DNA from: G963668435 sp963668435
GTDB taxonomy: Bacteria > Latescibacterota > Latescibacteria > Latescibacterales > Latescibacteraceae
DNA: 64,000 nucleotides
Direction of reading: 5' to 3'
Assembly: GCA_963668435.2 (NCBI GenBank)
Contig: CAXXSC010000006.1
Location: forward strand, 248,001-312,000
Shown here piece by piece: positions 9,502 through 18,678 of the stretch; the stretch's first letter is position 1; the number at the start of each line of letters is the position of its first letter. A program made the translations under genes and the position numbers. The notes under the pieces were generated by a model, which made no database searches, was not told where the DNA came from, and was given only the letters and a program-made list of their open reading frames with translations.

Positions 9502-10365
9502 TTAAAAATAAATAACCAGCACGGCGGTAACCGCATAGCCCACGACGGCGAGCTGCATCGGGATATCGGTCAGAAGGACCTCCTCGGGATGTCCGCCGAT
9601 ATGTTTCCTGTGCACAAGATAAAGATAACGGAAAATCCCATACAGGACAAACGGTACTGTAAGGATCATGTTGGGCCCGAATTTTGTGACAGTTTCTTCC
9701 GAGAGGGTGAAGATCATATATGCCACCAGTGTTGCCGAGGTGACCACGCCGATCATCTGATCCAGAAGATAGGGTGAATATTCTTTGAGAATGGAGCGGT
9801 GCGATTCAGCTTTGTCCTCGAGCAGGGTGATCTCATGACGGCGTTTCGAGAGAATAAGAAAGAGCGCCAGAAGCATGGTGCAGACCAGAATCCAGCTCGA
9901 AATGGGCACATCGATCACCAGCGCACCGGCAATCACCCTGAGGAGAAAACCGAAACTGACAATGAAAACGTCGAGGATAACAATATTTTTCAGGGATATC
10001 GAGTACAGTATCTGCAGCGCCACATATATCATGAGCGCGGCAGCAAAAGCCGGGGCAAGGAGGACAGAAAGCATTCCCGCCGTAACGATGACTACGGCAA
10101 ACAACACCCATGCCACACCTGTACCGACCTTACCGGAGGCGATTGGACGGTTTCTTTTCACCGGATGGTTGCGGTCGCGGGCAATATCGAGGATATCATT
10201 GACAATGTAGACGGCCCCCGCGCCGAGTGAAAACAGGAAAAACGCGGCTATCGAGCGCAGGATATAGTCCGGACGATGCACATTGTGGGAAAAAATGAGT
10301 GCGGCGAAAAGCAGGACATTTTTTGTCCACTGACGCGGCCTGAAGCATTGTATAAACGTAAGCAT
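9502..10365 (-). CDS. UbiA-family prenyltransferase, decaprenyl-phosphate phosphoribosyltransferase-like
   Basis: I start at ATG 10365, giving 287 aa beginning MLTFIQCFRPRQWTKN. A GTG at 10407 is in frame but adds 14 residues not typical of the family. About nine hydrophobic helices are present. The metal/diphosphate motif reads NDILDIARDRNHPVKRNRP at about residues 58-76, with the FRPRQWTKN lead that marks the DPPR-synthase subgroup. That subgroup moves phosphoribose from PRPP to a polyprenyl phosphate in the inner membrane. It follows glutamate dehydrogenase by about 170 bases on the same strand, with no obvious functional link. Confidence 0.85.
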   Translation of the reverse strand: MLTFIQCFRPRQWTKNVLLFAALIFSHNVHRPDYILRSIAAFFLFSLGAGAVYIVNDILDIARDRNHPVKRNRPIASGKVGTGVAWVLFAVVIVTAGMLSVLLAPAFAAALMIYVALQILYSISLKNIVILDVFIVSFGFLLRVIAGALVIDVPISSWILVCTMLLALFLILSKRRHEITLLEDKAESHRSILKEYSPYLLDQMIGVVTSATLVAYMIFTLSEETVTKFGPNMILTVPFVLYGIFRYLYLVHRKHIGGHPEEVLLTDIPMQLAVVGYAVTAVLVIYF

Positions 10366-10536
10366 CGTCAGCCACCATCGATAAAATGAGATTGCCACGG
10401 TTATCACGGACCTGCGGCAGTCCTGTTGTGCGGTTCAGATAGACCGGACGGAACAGGCACCTTGAAAAGCACTGTCCTCCGCCATTATCCGCGAAAACCG
10501 TGGCAAAAATATAATTCAGTATCAGCTGCCGGAATG

Positions 10537-11805
10537 TTACGGGCACAGGCCCCTGAGTTTCATGGCCTCGGCAACTTTTCCGATAGCGTTCTTCAGGGCG
10601 GCCGTTCTCAGCGAAACGCCACCCTGCTCCGCCTCTTTCAATATCGTGCGGAATGCGGTGATCATGATATTTTCGAAACGTTCCTCTATCTCGACACCGT
10701 CCCAGTAAAACTCCTGCTTGCCCTGCACCCACTCGAAATACGAGATCACGATGCCGCCCGCATTGACAAGGATATCGGGAAGGACGAGGATATCACGGTC
10801 GAAAAGCACCTTGTTCGCCTCGAGCGAGATGCCGCCGTTGGCCGCCTCGGCAATAATAGAGGCTTTTATATTCCGTACATTCTTTTCATTAATGGTATGC
10901 TCCAGCGCGCAGGGGATGAGGATATCGACATCGAGTGCGATAAGCTCCTCGTTAGTGATCGCTTTCGCGCCGGGAAATCCCTTGAACGAGCCGGTCTTGT
11001 CCTTATACGCGGTCACCGCCTCAATATCGATGCCTTCCTCGGAATACAGGCCGCCGCTGCTGTCGGAAACAGCGAGAATCTTGCAGCCGGTCCCAGACAG
11101 AAGGCGCGCCACACTCTTGCCGATCTTGCCGAATCCCTGGATAGCCGCGGTCGAGCTGTAGAGGAATGACTGACGGTCACGGGCCGCCTCCCTGAGCACG
11201 TACATCAGGCCACGTCCGACAGCATCATGCCGTCCCGCGGTGCCGCCCACCGAATCCGGCTTGCCGGTGACAACACTCGGCACCGAATAACCGGCGAACA
11301 CACTGTAACCGTCCATGATCTGAGCCATCGTTGTGGAATCGGTGCCGACCTCCGGCGCGGGAATATCCTTCTCCGGCCCGACAATGGGCAGGAGTTCCCA
11401 GATATAACGCCGTGACAGGTTTTCGTGCTCGATTGGGGAAAGAGTCTTGGGATCGCAGCAGATGCCGCCTTTCGCGCCGCCGAACGGGATATCGACCACC
11501 GCACATTTCCATGTCATGAGCACGGCATGGGCGATTGTCTCGTCAAGCGTGGTCTTCGGATGCATGCGGATGCCGCCTTTCGAGGGCCCGCGAAAGAGAT
11601 TGTGCTGAACACGCCAGGCATCGATAATCTCCATGCTGCCGTCATCCATCATGACCGGCAAATGCAGCGTCATGGTGCGCTGAGGCTTTTTCAGGCGTTT
11701 GACATAAATATCAGAGAGGCCGATGATCTCGGAAATTTCATCGATCTCGGTCATGACATCGTTGAAGAATCTATTGTCGTTCCGGTTGTTGTTGGATTGT
11801 GCCAT
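10537..11805 (-). CDS. Glu/Leu/Phe/Val dehydrogenase family, probable glutamate dehydrogenase
   Basis: This is a 422-residue cytosolic enzyme of normal length. Family blocks include GPSKGGIRMHP, the catalytic-lysine segment VDIPFGGAKGGICCDP, PAPEVGTDSTTMAQIMDGYS, the nucleotide-binding loop IQGFGKIGKSVARLL and the late block EAANGGIS followed by LPDILVNAGG. It should interconvert glutamate and 2-oxoglutarate plus ammonia using NAD(P). The dehydrogenase class for leucine or phenylalanine is less likely because of the length and the GGIRMHP block. Cofactor choice cannot be read with confidence. It is the first gene of a short leftward pair with the UbiA gene. Confidence 0.9.
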   Translation of the reverse strand: MAQSNNNRNDNRFFNDVMTEIDEISEIIGLSDIYVKRLKKPQRTMTLHLPVMMDDGSMEIIDAWRVQHNLFRGPSKGGIRMHPKTTLDETIAHAVLMTWKCAVVDIPFGGAKGGICCDPKTLSPIEHENLSRRYIWELLPIVGPEKDIPAPEVGTDSTTMAQIMDGYSVFAGYSVPSVVTGKPDSVGGTAGRHDAVGRGLMYVLREAARDRQSFLYSSTAAIQGFGKIGKSVARLLSGTGCKILAVSDSSGGLYSEEGIDIEAVTAYKDKTGSFKGFPGAKAITNEELIALDVDILIPCALEHTINEKNVRNIKASIIAEAANGGISLEANKVLFDRDILVLPDILVNAGGIVISYFEWVQGKQEFYWDGVEIEERFENIMITAFRTILKEAEQGGVSLRTAALKNAIGKVAEAMKLRGLCP

Positions 11806-12155
11806 GTCTCCACTCCGCCAAGATGTGAAAGTGCAGTAACAGCTGTTATCTCTGGAAAAATAGCACCCGCGCAGTCAGAAATCAACCGCAAAGCGGATTT
11901 TTCGTCCGTTCAATCAAAAATAATCTCCGCGGCTGTCCGTGAATTTGAACGATGAGGGAAAAACAGGGGCAGAATTCAGTAGTCAAAAGGCAGGAAAAAA
12001 AGAACAGAACAGCCACGAAAAGGTACAGAATATTCATCACAGAGGCGTAAATACACGGAGAAAAGAGAACAGAAGACCCCTTTCTTTTTCTCCCCAATCC
12101 CCCTATATTATGATCAGCTAAATTTAATTTCACAACACCTGAAAGTGAGGTCGTG
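11806..12155. other. Intergenic region with degenerate repeat-like sequence
   Basis: 350 bases between two divergent genes. I see no gene. Segments near 11975 (GAATTCAGTAGTCA) and 12030-12060 (CACAGAGGCGTAAATACACGG) resemble low-complexity dispersed sequence; a similar GATTCAGTAGTCAG block appears near 13699. The leftward 161-codon frame over 11882-12367 crosses the start of the beta-helix gene and is taken as a shadow. Confidence 0.4.
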
Positions 12156-13688
12156 ATGAGGTCTGCGAGGTTCAGGAGCACTATTAACGCAACAGTTGCC
12201 GCCGTTTTTCTGTTGTCAGTTTTCTCCGCACACGCCGCAATAATCAATATCCCCGAGTAGCAGCCGACTATCCAGGCAGGCATTGATATCGCCGCCGAAA
12301 GCGACACTGTCCTTGTCGCACCGGGGACATATTTCGAGAATCTCGATTTGCGAGAGAAGAGCATCACGCTTGCCTCGCATTATCTCACCACGGCGGACAC
12401 GACATACATGCATGAGACGGTGATCGATGGCAGCAACGGCGGTCCCTGTCTCTGGATTGTCAATGAGAAAACTGCCAGTTCACCGACCGTCTCTGGATTA
12501 ACCTTGCAGAATGGCACCGATTTCCGGCCACACAGCCCATATTACAGGCCAGGTTGTGGTGTTTATTGCATACTGGCCGATCCAATTTTTGACCATCTAG
12601 TTGTCAGGGGTAATAATGCAGGTATTCTTGGAATTGGCGGGGGACTTTATTTTCAAGATTCAAAACCTGTTTTACGGAATATGTCGGTGTATGGTAATTC
12701 AGCATCTTATGATGGAAGCGGCATTTATCTTGAAACATCGCAGCCTGTTCTTGAACAAGTATCTCTTTACGATAATAGAGGGGGTGGAGGGCTTGAATTT
12801 GTAGAATGTGAGTATGCAAAATGTCAAAATGTTATTATCACAAGAAATCATGATTCAGCATTGTACATTGGCAATTCAAATGTTGAATTGAATAGGGTAA
12901 AAATTATTGATGATGTTAACAAATTGATGAGTATTGGAGGATCTCAAGTTCAGATTGTCAACTCGACAATTGTGCAAACGGCAGAGGAGTCTCTTGTTGA
13001 AGTAACAATAAGGTCGTCGACTGTATCTTTTGTCAACTCAATTATATGGCAAAAAAAATCAGAGAAACAAATAGAAGTCCGTAGTCTTGATGATTATGAA
13101 ATCAGTCATTTGATTTTTGAAAATACACTATTGAAAGAAGGTGTAAATGGTATCGATTCTGATTATTGGGATATTGAACTTAAGGCAGAGATCATTGAAA
13201 ATACAGACGTAATGAGTTTCGATCCCCTCTTCTCCGATCCTGCGAACGGCGATTTCCGCCTCCAGGAAAATTCTCCCGCCATCGACTCCGGCACCGCTCA
13301 TTTCGAGTGGGACGGCGAAGTCATCCTCGACATGCAGCCCGAAGACTACTACGGTGCCGCGCCCGATATCGGCGCCTACGAGTACGATCCCACAGTCTCG
13401 GTCGAAAAAAGCGAGCTTTTTCCGCAGACAGCGCACCTCCTGAATCCCTCGCCGAATCCGTTCAATCCCTCGACAACGATATCTTTCACGTTGTCGGAGC
13501 CTTCCGAGATTGTGCTTTCGATCTTCAACATCAACGGCCAGAAAGTAACTGATCTGATTTCGGGACAGATGTCTGCAGGGATGCATTCAGCTGTGTGGAA
13601 TGCGGACGGCATGGCGAGCGGCGTGTATTTCTGCGTGCTCGACACTGGCGGGGCGGCTGAGGCGAAACGGCTGTTGCTGCTGAGGTAA
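12156..13688 (+). pseudogene. Right-handed beta-helix protein with CTD, interrupted by an amber codon
   Basis: The original start is ATG 12156, preceded by AGTGAGG. It encodes a signal peptide (hydrophobic, ending SVFSAHA) followed by INIPE, then an in-frame TAG at 12258-12260. The same frame continues unbroken for 476 codons with QPTIQAGIDIAAESDTVLVA, the classic first coil of parallel beta-helix (NosD/pectate-lyase-like) proteins. The usual text there is IPxEQPTIQAGI, so the TAG probably replaces a GAG. The C-terminus has the sorting-like domain with NPSPNPFNPSTTISF and GVYFC. The first ATG after the stop is at 12348 and lacks a signal peptide. TAG is a normal stop in neighbours. Codons between about 12600 and 13215 are strongly AT-rich. 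Confidence 0.75.
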
Positions 13689-13787
13689 AAAAAGACAGGA
13701 TTCAGTAGTCAGTAGTCAGGATTCAGGAGAAAAGATGGAAGATGAGGGGCAAAGGCACGAGGGCACAGAGAAAAAATTGTCTGAACC

Positions 13788-13997
13788 GCTGATTAAAAGA
13801 TCACCCCCCTCGGCTTCGCCGTGTCCCCCCTGAAAGAGGGGGGCGGTCGCCAACGCGACAAAAGACTTAAAAAAACAGCGCCCAAAACAGCGCCGCAAAT
13901 ACTGGTGATCGCACAAGCCAGCGTTCGGCTTCGCAGAGCCGAACAGCGATTGTACATGCACAAACCCATCAGAAACAAAAAGCGCCCTCTGGCGCCC
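13788..13997. repeat. Structured direct repeat, copy A
   Basis: First of two tandem copies (A 13788-13997, B 14025-14268), separated by 27 bases. It contains a C-run/G-run hairpin element at 13804-13843 and a perfect 8-bp hairpin at 13923-13944 (GTTCGGCT, loop TCGCAG, AGCCGAAC). It ends in a short GCGCC/GGCGC hairpin. No convincing protein is encoded; the short frames across it differ between copies. Confidence 0.8.
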
Positions 13998-14024
13998 GCT
14001 GATTGCTATGATTAAATGATTAAC

Positions 14025-14268
14025 GCTGATTAAAAGATCACCCCCCCTCGGTTTCGCCGTGTCCCCACTGAAAGAGGAGGGCGGTCGCTCCAGCCTTCGC
14101 TAAAGCTACGGCGTGGCAGGTCGCGACAAAAGACTTGAAAAAAAAACAGCACCAAAAAAAGCGCCGCAAATACTGGTGATCGCACAAGCCAGCGTTCGGC
14201 TTCGCAGAGCCGAACAGCGACTGTACATGCACAAACCCATCAGAAACAAAAAGGGCCCTCTGGCGCCC
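14025..14268. repeat. Structured direct repeat, copy B
   Basis: It is nearly identical to copy A over more than 100 bases in its 3' half (from about 14161) and carries the same GTTCGGCT hairpin at 14194-14215. It has an extra segment of about 30 bases near 14090-14120 (CCAGCCTTCGCTAAAGC...) that is absent from copy A. Its C-run hairpin element is at 14041-14081. Confidence 0.8.
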
Positions 14269-14307
14269 CCTCTACAGGGGGATGTCGTGAAACGACAGGG
14301 GGTTATC
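14266..14307. repeat. C5/G5 double-hairpin element
   Basis: CCCCC-TCTACA-GGGGG is followed by TGTCGT-gaa-ACGACA, then GGGGG and TTATC. The same layout occurs in reverse orientation within copies A and B and in forward orientation at 51983-52027. Arm sequences vary but still pair. Confidence 0.65.
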
Positions 14308-14359
14308 TTTCCATCAGCGCAATCAGCGGTTCAGACAGTCTTTCCCCTGATCCCGCCTT

Positions 14360-14436
14360 CCAGCGTTCAGCCTCGCAGGGCTGAACAGCGCATCATTCTG
14401 CACATTCACATCAGACCATAAAGTGCCCTCGGCACC
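14360..14436. repeat. Diverged third copy of the structured repeat
   Basis: This aligns with the 3' part of copies A and B. The hairpin here is GTTCAGCC-TCGCAG-GGCTGAAC (14365-14386): two positions changed in each arm relative to copies A and B, and all eight pairs are kept. The following short hairpin is GTGCC-ctc-GGCAC in place of GCGCC-ctct-GGCGC, again with compensation. Confidence 0.65.
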
Positions 14437-14487
14437 TTGCGGAGGGGGTTCAGGGGGAACCAACAAGTGTTGGTGCCCCTGAGGAGC

Positions 14488-14514
14488 AAAAACGCCCGAC
14501 CGCAAGGTCGGGCG
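14488..14514 (-). terminator. Terminator of the heparinase-like gene
   Basis: On the minus strand CGCCCGACC, loop TTGC, GGTCGGGCG is followed by five Ts. The stem is 9 bp and perfect. It lies about 36 bases after the stop of the leftward gene ending at 14550. Confidence 0.9.
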
Positions 14515-14549
14515 CGTCATTTAGGCAGTATCATCCGTGCATCAGCCGT

Positions 14550-17500
14550 TTAGTAGTGTCGGGATTTTTTGAGCGGGAGCGGTGCGAATGAAAGACGGTG
14601 GACAGTATCGCCGGAAACCGCGAAAAAGGAGTATGTGCCGCTGTCGCTACTGATAGCATGAATCCTGACCGGGCCCTCATCCGCCACACGGTAGACACCC
14701 TTGACCGAGAGAGCATGATCGAGAATCCGCACAACACCATCGCTGCCGCCTACTGCGGCGTATGAGCTTATTCCATCGGGTGCGGCGAGCACCGCGATAT
14801 CACTGACAGACGCACCGAAAGAGGTTCTCGATATTGTTGCGCCGTTTTCGCCAAGCAGGATACAATCGCCCTCCTCCGTGCCGATTAGGAAGAGCTTTTC
14901 TCCGGTGGAACCACTGTCGAGACAGGCCATCGAGGTCACCTCGCCGCCTGTGTTCGCCTGCCATTGTGTCGCGCCGCCCGTGGGATTCAGCGAATAGACA
15001 CGATTGTATTTTGTGCCGAATACGATGGCAGCTTTTTTCGTGCCGCAGGCAGGGATCGTGACTATATCGGTGAGATGGATGCCGCAGTAATCGGTCGTCA
15101 CAAGGTATTCGCTGCCCATTTCCTCCCAGACATGCCAGCGGACCGCGCCGTCAGCGGGCGACAGCACGTTCAGCGGCGTATGATATTCCGTGCCCACAGC
15201 GATGTAGTTTTCTCCGGCACTGTCTGCGCCCACGGCGATCGAGGTTTGCGGATGGTAGTAAGTGAAAGCTTTCCAGCGGATCGTTCCCGAGGGCTCGATG
15301 GCGTAGAGTTTCCAACCGTTGGTGGAGACCAGTACGGTCTTTTTCCCGGAGTGATCAATATCGGCGGCAATGATCTCGACAGGAACTGCATCGGTGCCGT
15401 AGTATTTTGTGAGCTTGTGCTGCCAGCGAAGCGAACCGTCGGCACTGTAACAGTAGAGCTGTTCCGCGCTGTCTCCGGCGATAATTTCGGGCTTATTGTC
15501 CCCATCGAGGTCAGACGCGCAGATACAGGTGATTGAAGCGCCCGAGGGCAGTGTGCAGAGCTGCTCGAAACGGCCGCCGCCGATACGGTGGATAGTACCG
15601 TTGCTGTCGCCGCAGAACAGGCTGGAGCCGGACACGGCTGATGCGGTGATCCGGGCGGGACATTCACGCTGGTCGAGGCGTTCGATTCCGAACGGGCTCT
15701 CCGTGCGGCGCGGTGTATCGGTAACAACTGGCTCGGCATCGAGCTTGAGATCCATGAACGGAAGACGGTTCTTCCAGAGTCCGCCCCTGAACGAAAATGT
15801 GAACTCCATGCTGTGCGCATCGGTGTCCTGCGTACCACGGTTGTTTCGGGCCTCTTTCCAGTCGCGAAGTTTCCTCATACTGATGTTTTTTATCTCGAAA
15901 CGGCCGGTGCTCTGTTCCGGCACGATCATCCGCCCCTCGTGCTTGCGGTAATTGATTTCGAGATGCACCCGGCCCGGTGCCTCGAGAAACACCTCACCGA
16001 AACGGACATAGGTCGCGTTCAGAAGCCAGACCGAACGGGAATCTTTTATAAAACAGTCGCAGTCAGTGTAGACACCCTCCCGCTCGAGAAAAGCGGGATC
16101 GAGGCCTATGAGATCGCTTGTCTCGGGATTGCCGACAGCGAAAAGACTGTCTTCGAGACGGTAGAGCTCGCGCGGCATCTCCTCCCTTTCCTCCGTCGCA
16201 TACATGAGTGAGCTGAACAGGAAACTCTCGTTCGCGGTCATCGCCTTCTCTTTCGCCGCGGTCATAACCGTGGTCGCGCCGTCGCCATAGGGATAGTTCC
16301 AGCGGCTTCGGCTGCCGTCCGGCTCTTCCGCTATCGATTTCATGGCTGAATCGGCGCTTTTTATAAAGAACATCGCGTCGCTCTGCCTGACAGAAAGCGT
16401 ATTATCGTCAAGATCAACATCGCCGCGGCTGCGCCAGCGTGCTTTCAGACGGTAATCACCATTTTTAAGCGCGGTGAGACGGTCGAGGAAAAGGAAATAG
16501 CGTCCCTTGCGCCAGACAACATTGCGCTCCCAGTCGGCACCGTTGTAATCACGGACCGTCGTGCGCGTGAACCCGTACTTGCTAAAATCGGCGGCGCAGT
16601 CGAGCACTGTCAGCGGCGGCGGGTCTTCCTGCACACCGTCGCGTGTGACTGTCACTCCGTTATGATAGCGCGGCGTGTGCTTGATGTAATCGAGATCGAA
16701 AAGCCAGATGCGGTCTTTCCAGGTGAGCCGGGAGACTGTATTGCCATCCAAATGCCCGTGGGACATAAACGAGAGCCCGTCGAGCAGGAGATACTCGCTG
16801 TCCGGACTGAAATTCCAACGGTAGGAGAGCTTGTCGAAATACTGTTCTCCCTCGCGCGGAAGCCATTCGTTGCGTTCGCAGCGCCGTGCGGCGAAACGGC
16901 AGGCGGCATCGTCCAGCAGCACCGGGAATACGCCCAGATAGCGCTCCGGCACCTCCTCCTCAAGCGGCACCTCGTAGACACCGGTATACATGTCCTCCAC
17001 GGAGAAAACGCGGTCCGCACCGAAATGCATTTTTATCGGATTTTCCTCTTTCGGCTCCTCCTCGCTCATGGTGTCGAGGCTGATCACCCTGTCGCGCGCG
17101 CCCCAGTTGTAAAGCCATTTGTACTGGCTGTCCTGATAGCGCCAGGCGCCGAGACCGAGGAACTGAAGCCCCCGTCCGCGCCGGGAACCGGGCCCGCGAT
17201 GCGAAAAGCCGCCGACATCACCGAAACTCACCGGATCGCGGCGATTGTCGATCGTGGCGACCACAAGGTCGGCCAGTGTGCGGAACCGTCCGCTGGAAAA
17301 GTAACCGTCGCGTCCCTCGGCAAGATCGTAAGTCATCATGTGAAGCGGCGCGAGATAGAGATAGTTCCCGGCATCGTCATTGGGACGATAGCTGTGGGCC
17401 TGCCCGTGGTCGAAACAGCGGCGTACCTTCTCCATCATAGGCTCGAGACCGGCGACACCGAACTTTTCCGTATAATAGCGATGGGCGTAATAAAGGCTCA

Positions 17501-18470
17501 AGGCAAGAAATGTCGTGTGGTTCTGGCGGGGCTCGAAACGCGGTGCGTTCTCCTCGTCGAGATTAGGCAGCCAGCGCACGAACGAAGTAAAGCCCCAGAG
17601 CGTTTCTTCGATGAGCCGACGGTCTTCGACTGTGAAAAACGGATCATCGTCGATCAGCTCCCAGGCGTAGACCAGTTTCCAGTGGTTGAAATAGAGATTG
17701 GTCCAGCTTTCGGTCACCCAGCGGCCATGCTGTTCGGCGCGTCGGTGGCAGAGAAGCATGCCGTCACGGAAATGCTCTGCCCATTTGCTGTCACCGCTTA
17801 GAAAGTACAGCAGTCCCCAGTTGGCGATGCTCCAGTAGGGCATCATGGCAGTCTCGGCATTCCCAAACGCAGTATCGAGAGTCCCGCTCACACTTTCCGG
17901 CGGCTCAGGGAACTTGAGCGATGTTTCGAGAAGATGAAGCGGCCCGATGTCTGCGGCGTTGTTGCCGAGCAGATCGCAGAACGTCTCGAACGCATGACCG
18001 ATGTCCTCGTCACGGCTCATACCGACAACGATACAGCGTTTTTCCGGGTTCCAGAGAGAGGCCGCCGGATGGATGATGATGCCCTCCCCTCCCGGGAAAT
18101 AGGAATCGGCGAAAGCATGACGGCGTTTATACAGCTCGAGAGCACGGGGATTGTTGGCGATATTGCCGACAATGATCGCGTTGGCGGCGGCGAGATCATC
18201 CTCACTGACACGGTCCGCGCGGATGAACGGAATATCGAGCATAATTTTCGATTTGAGCACGGCTTTCATGGCGGGCAGGATACTGTCTGCAGCGGCGGGA
18301 TAGACCACAATGAGATCGCCGGACAATACGGGGATAGAAAATGTATCGTTTTTGATCTCGCCAGGGAAATCACCCGGCCTGAATGTATTTGATGGATCGG
18401 TGTAGGGCAGAGCGTGGGAAATCGTGGTGACAAAGCACAGCAGTACCGCAGTCAGAAACATTTTTTTCAT
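14550..18470 (-). CDS. Secreted heparinase II/III-like protein with C-terminal propeller
   Basis: I start at ATG 18470 (MKKMFLTAVLLCFVTTISHA, a clean signal peptide), giving 1306 aa; an in-frame ATG at 18494 only adds eight residues. Residues about 200-480 look like the (alpha/alpha) toroid of polysaccharide lyases. The segment near 590-640, with SFMSHGHLDGNTVSRLTWKD and WLFDLDYIKH, matches the heparinase II/III beta-sheet domain (H-x-H-x-D). The last 350 residues are propeller-like, with FG-GAP/PQQ-type repeats such as DLDGDNKPEIIAGD and YAIEPSGTIRWKA. A lyase acting on uronic-acid polysaccharide is the best reading. Catalytic residues cannot be fixed by eye. There is no CTD sorting domain. 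It ends at a strong terminator. Confidence 0.75.
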   Translation of the reverse strand: MKKMFLTAVLLCFVTTISHALPYTDPSNTFRPGDFPGEIKNDTFSIPVLSGDLIVVYPAAADSILPAMKAVLKSKIMLDIPFIRADRVSEDDLAAANAIIVGNIANNPRALELYKRRHAFADSYFPGGEGIIIHPAASLWNPEKRCIVVGMSRDEDIGHAFETFCDLLGNNAADIGPLHLLETSLKFPEPPESVSGTLDTAFGNAETAMMPYWSIANWGLLYFLSGDSKWAEHFRDGMLLCHRRAEQHGRWVTESWTNLYFNHWKLVYAWELIDDDPFFTVEDRRLIEETLWGFTSFVRWLPNLDEENAPRFEPRQNHTTFLALSLYYAHRYYTEKFGVAGLEPMMEKVRRCFDHGQAHSYRPNDDAGNYLYLAPLHMMTYDLAEGRDGYFSSGRFRTLADLVVATIDNRRDPVSFGDVGGFSHRGPGSRRGRGLQFLGLGAWRYQDSQYKWLYNWGARDRVISLDTMSEEEPKEENPIKMHFGADRVFSVEDMYTGVYEVPLEEEVPERYLGVFPVLLDDAACRFAARRCERNEWLPREGEQYFDKLSYRWNFSPDSEYLLLDGLSFMSHGHLDGNTVSRLTWKDRIWLFDLDYIKHTPRYHNGVTVTRDGVQEDPPPLTVLDCAADFSKYGFTRTTVRDYNGADWERNVVWRKGRYFLFLDRLTALKNGDYRLKARWRSRGDVDLDDNTLSVRQSDAMFFIKSADSAMKSIAEEPDGSRSRWNYPYGDGATTVMTAAKEKAMTANESFLFSSLMYATEEREEMPRELYRLEDSLFAVGNPETSDLIGLDPAFLEREGVYTDCDCFIKDSRSVWLLNATYVRFGEVFLEAPGRVHLEINYRKHEGRMIVPEQSTGRFEIKNISMRKLRDWKEARNNRGTQDTDAHSMEFTFSFRGGLWKNRLPFMDLKLDAEPVVTDTPRRTESPFGIERLDQRECPARITASAVSGSSLFCGDSNGTIHRIGGGRFEQLCTLPSGASITCICASDLDGDNKPEIIAGDSAEQLYCYSADGSLRWQHKLTKYYGTDAVPVEIIAADIDHSGKKTVLVSTNGWKLYAIEPSGTIRWKAFTYYHPQTSIAVGADSAGENYIAVGTEYHTPLNVLSPADGAVRWHVWEEMGSEYLVTTDYCGIHLTDIVTIPACGTKKAAIVFGTKYNRVYSLNPTGGATQWQANTGGEVTSMACLDSGSTGEKLFLIGTEEGDCILLGENGATISRTSFGASVSDIAVLAAPDGISSYAAVGGSDGVVRILDHALSVKGVYRVADEGPVRIHAISSDSGTYSFFAVSGDTVHRLSFAPLPLKKSRHY

Positions 18471-18678
18471 GCCGGTTCCCGATCCTTTTGTCATGGACTG
18501 TTATTGAATGAATATAGCATGATGCCGCAGGGAAACAAACGATATTGCAGAATGATAAAAGTTATAAGGAATTGAAAAAATGCCCTGATCCCGTGACTCT
18601 TCTTTCATTTTCGTTGTCGATGACGTATCTTGGGCGCAATGTTATCGATTTGTTAATATTATGTAAGGATAATTCCCT

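Noticed and set aside
11882..12367. 161-codon leftward frame
   Set aside because: It crosses the start of the beta-helix gene and intergenic repeat-like DNA, with no ribosome site or domain.
13821..14421. Short frames in the repeat region
   Set aside because: They read through hairpin repeats, change between copies and have no start signals. The repeats explain the similarity between them.
13788..14436. CRISPR array
   Set aside because: Repeats are about 80-240 bases with no regular spacers and no cas genes nearby. They are hairpin repeats, not CRISPR.
16662..17801. 379-codon rightward frame
   Set aside because: Shadow of the heparinase-like gene on the other strand, with no start site or family pattern.
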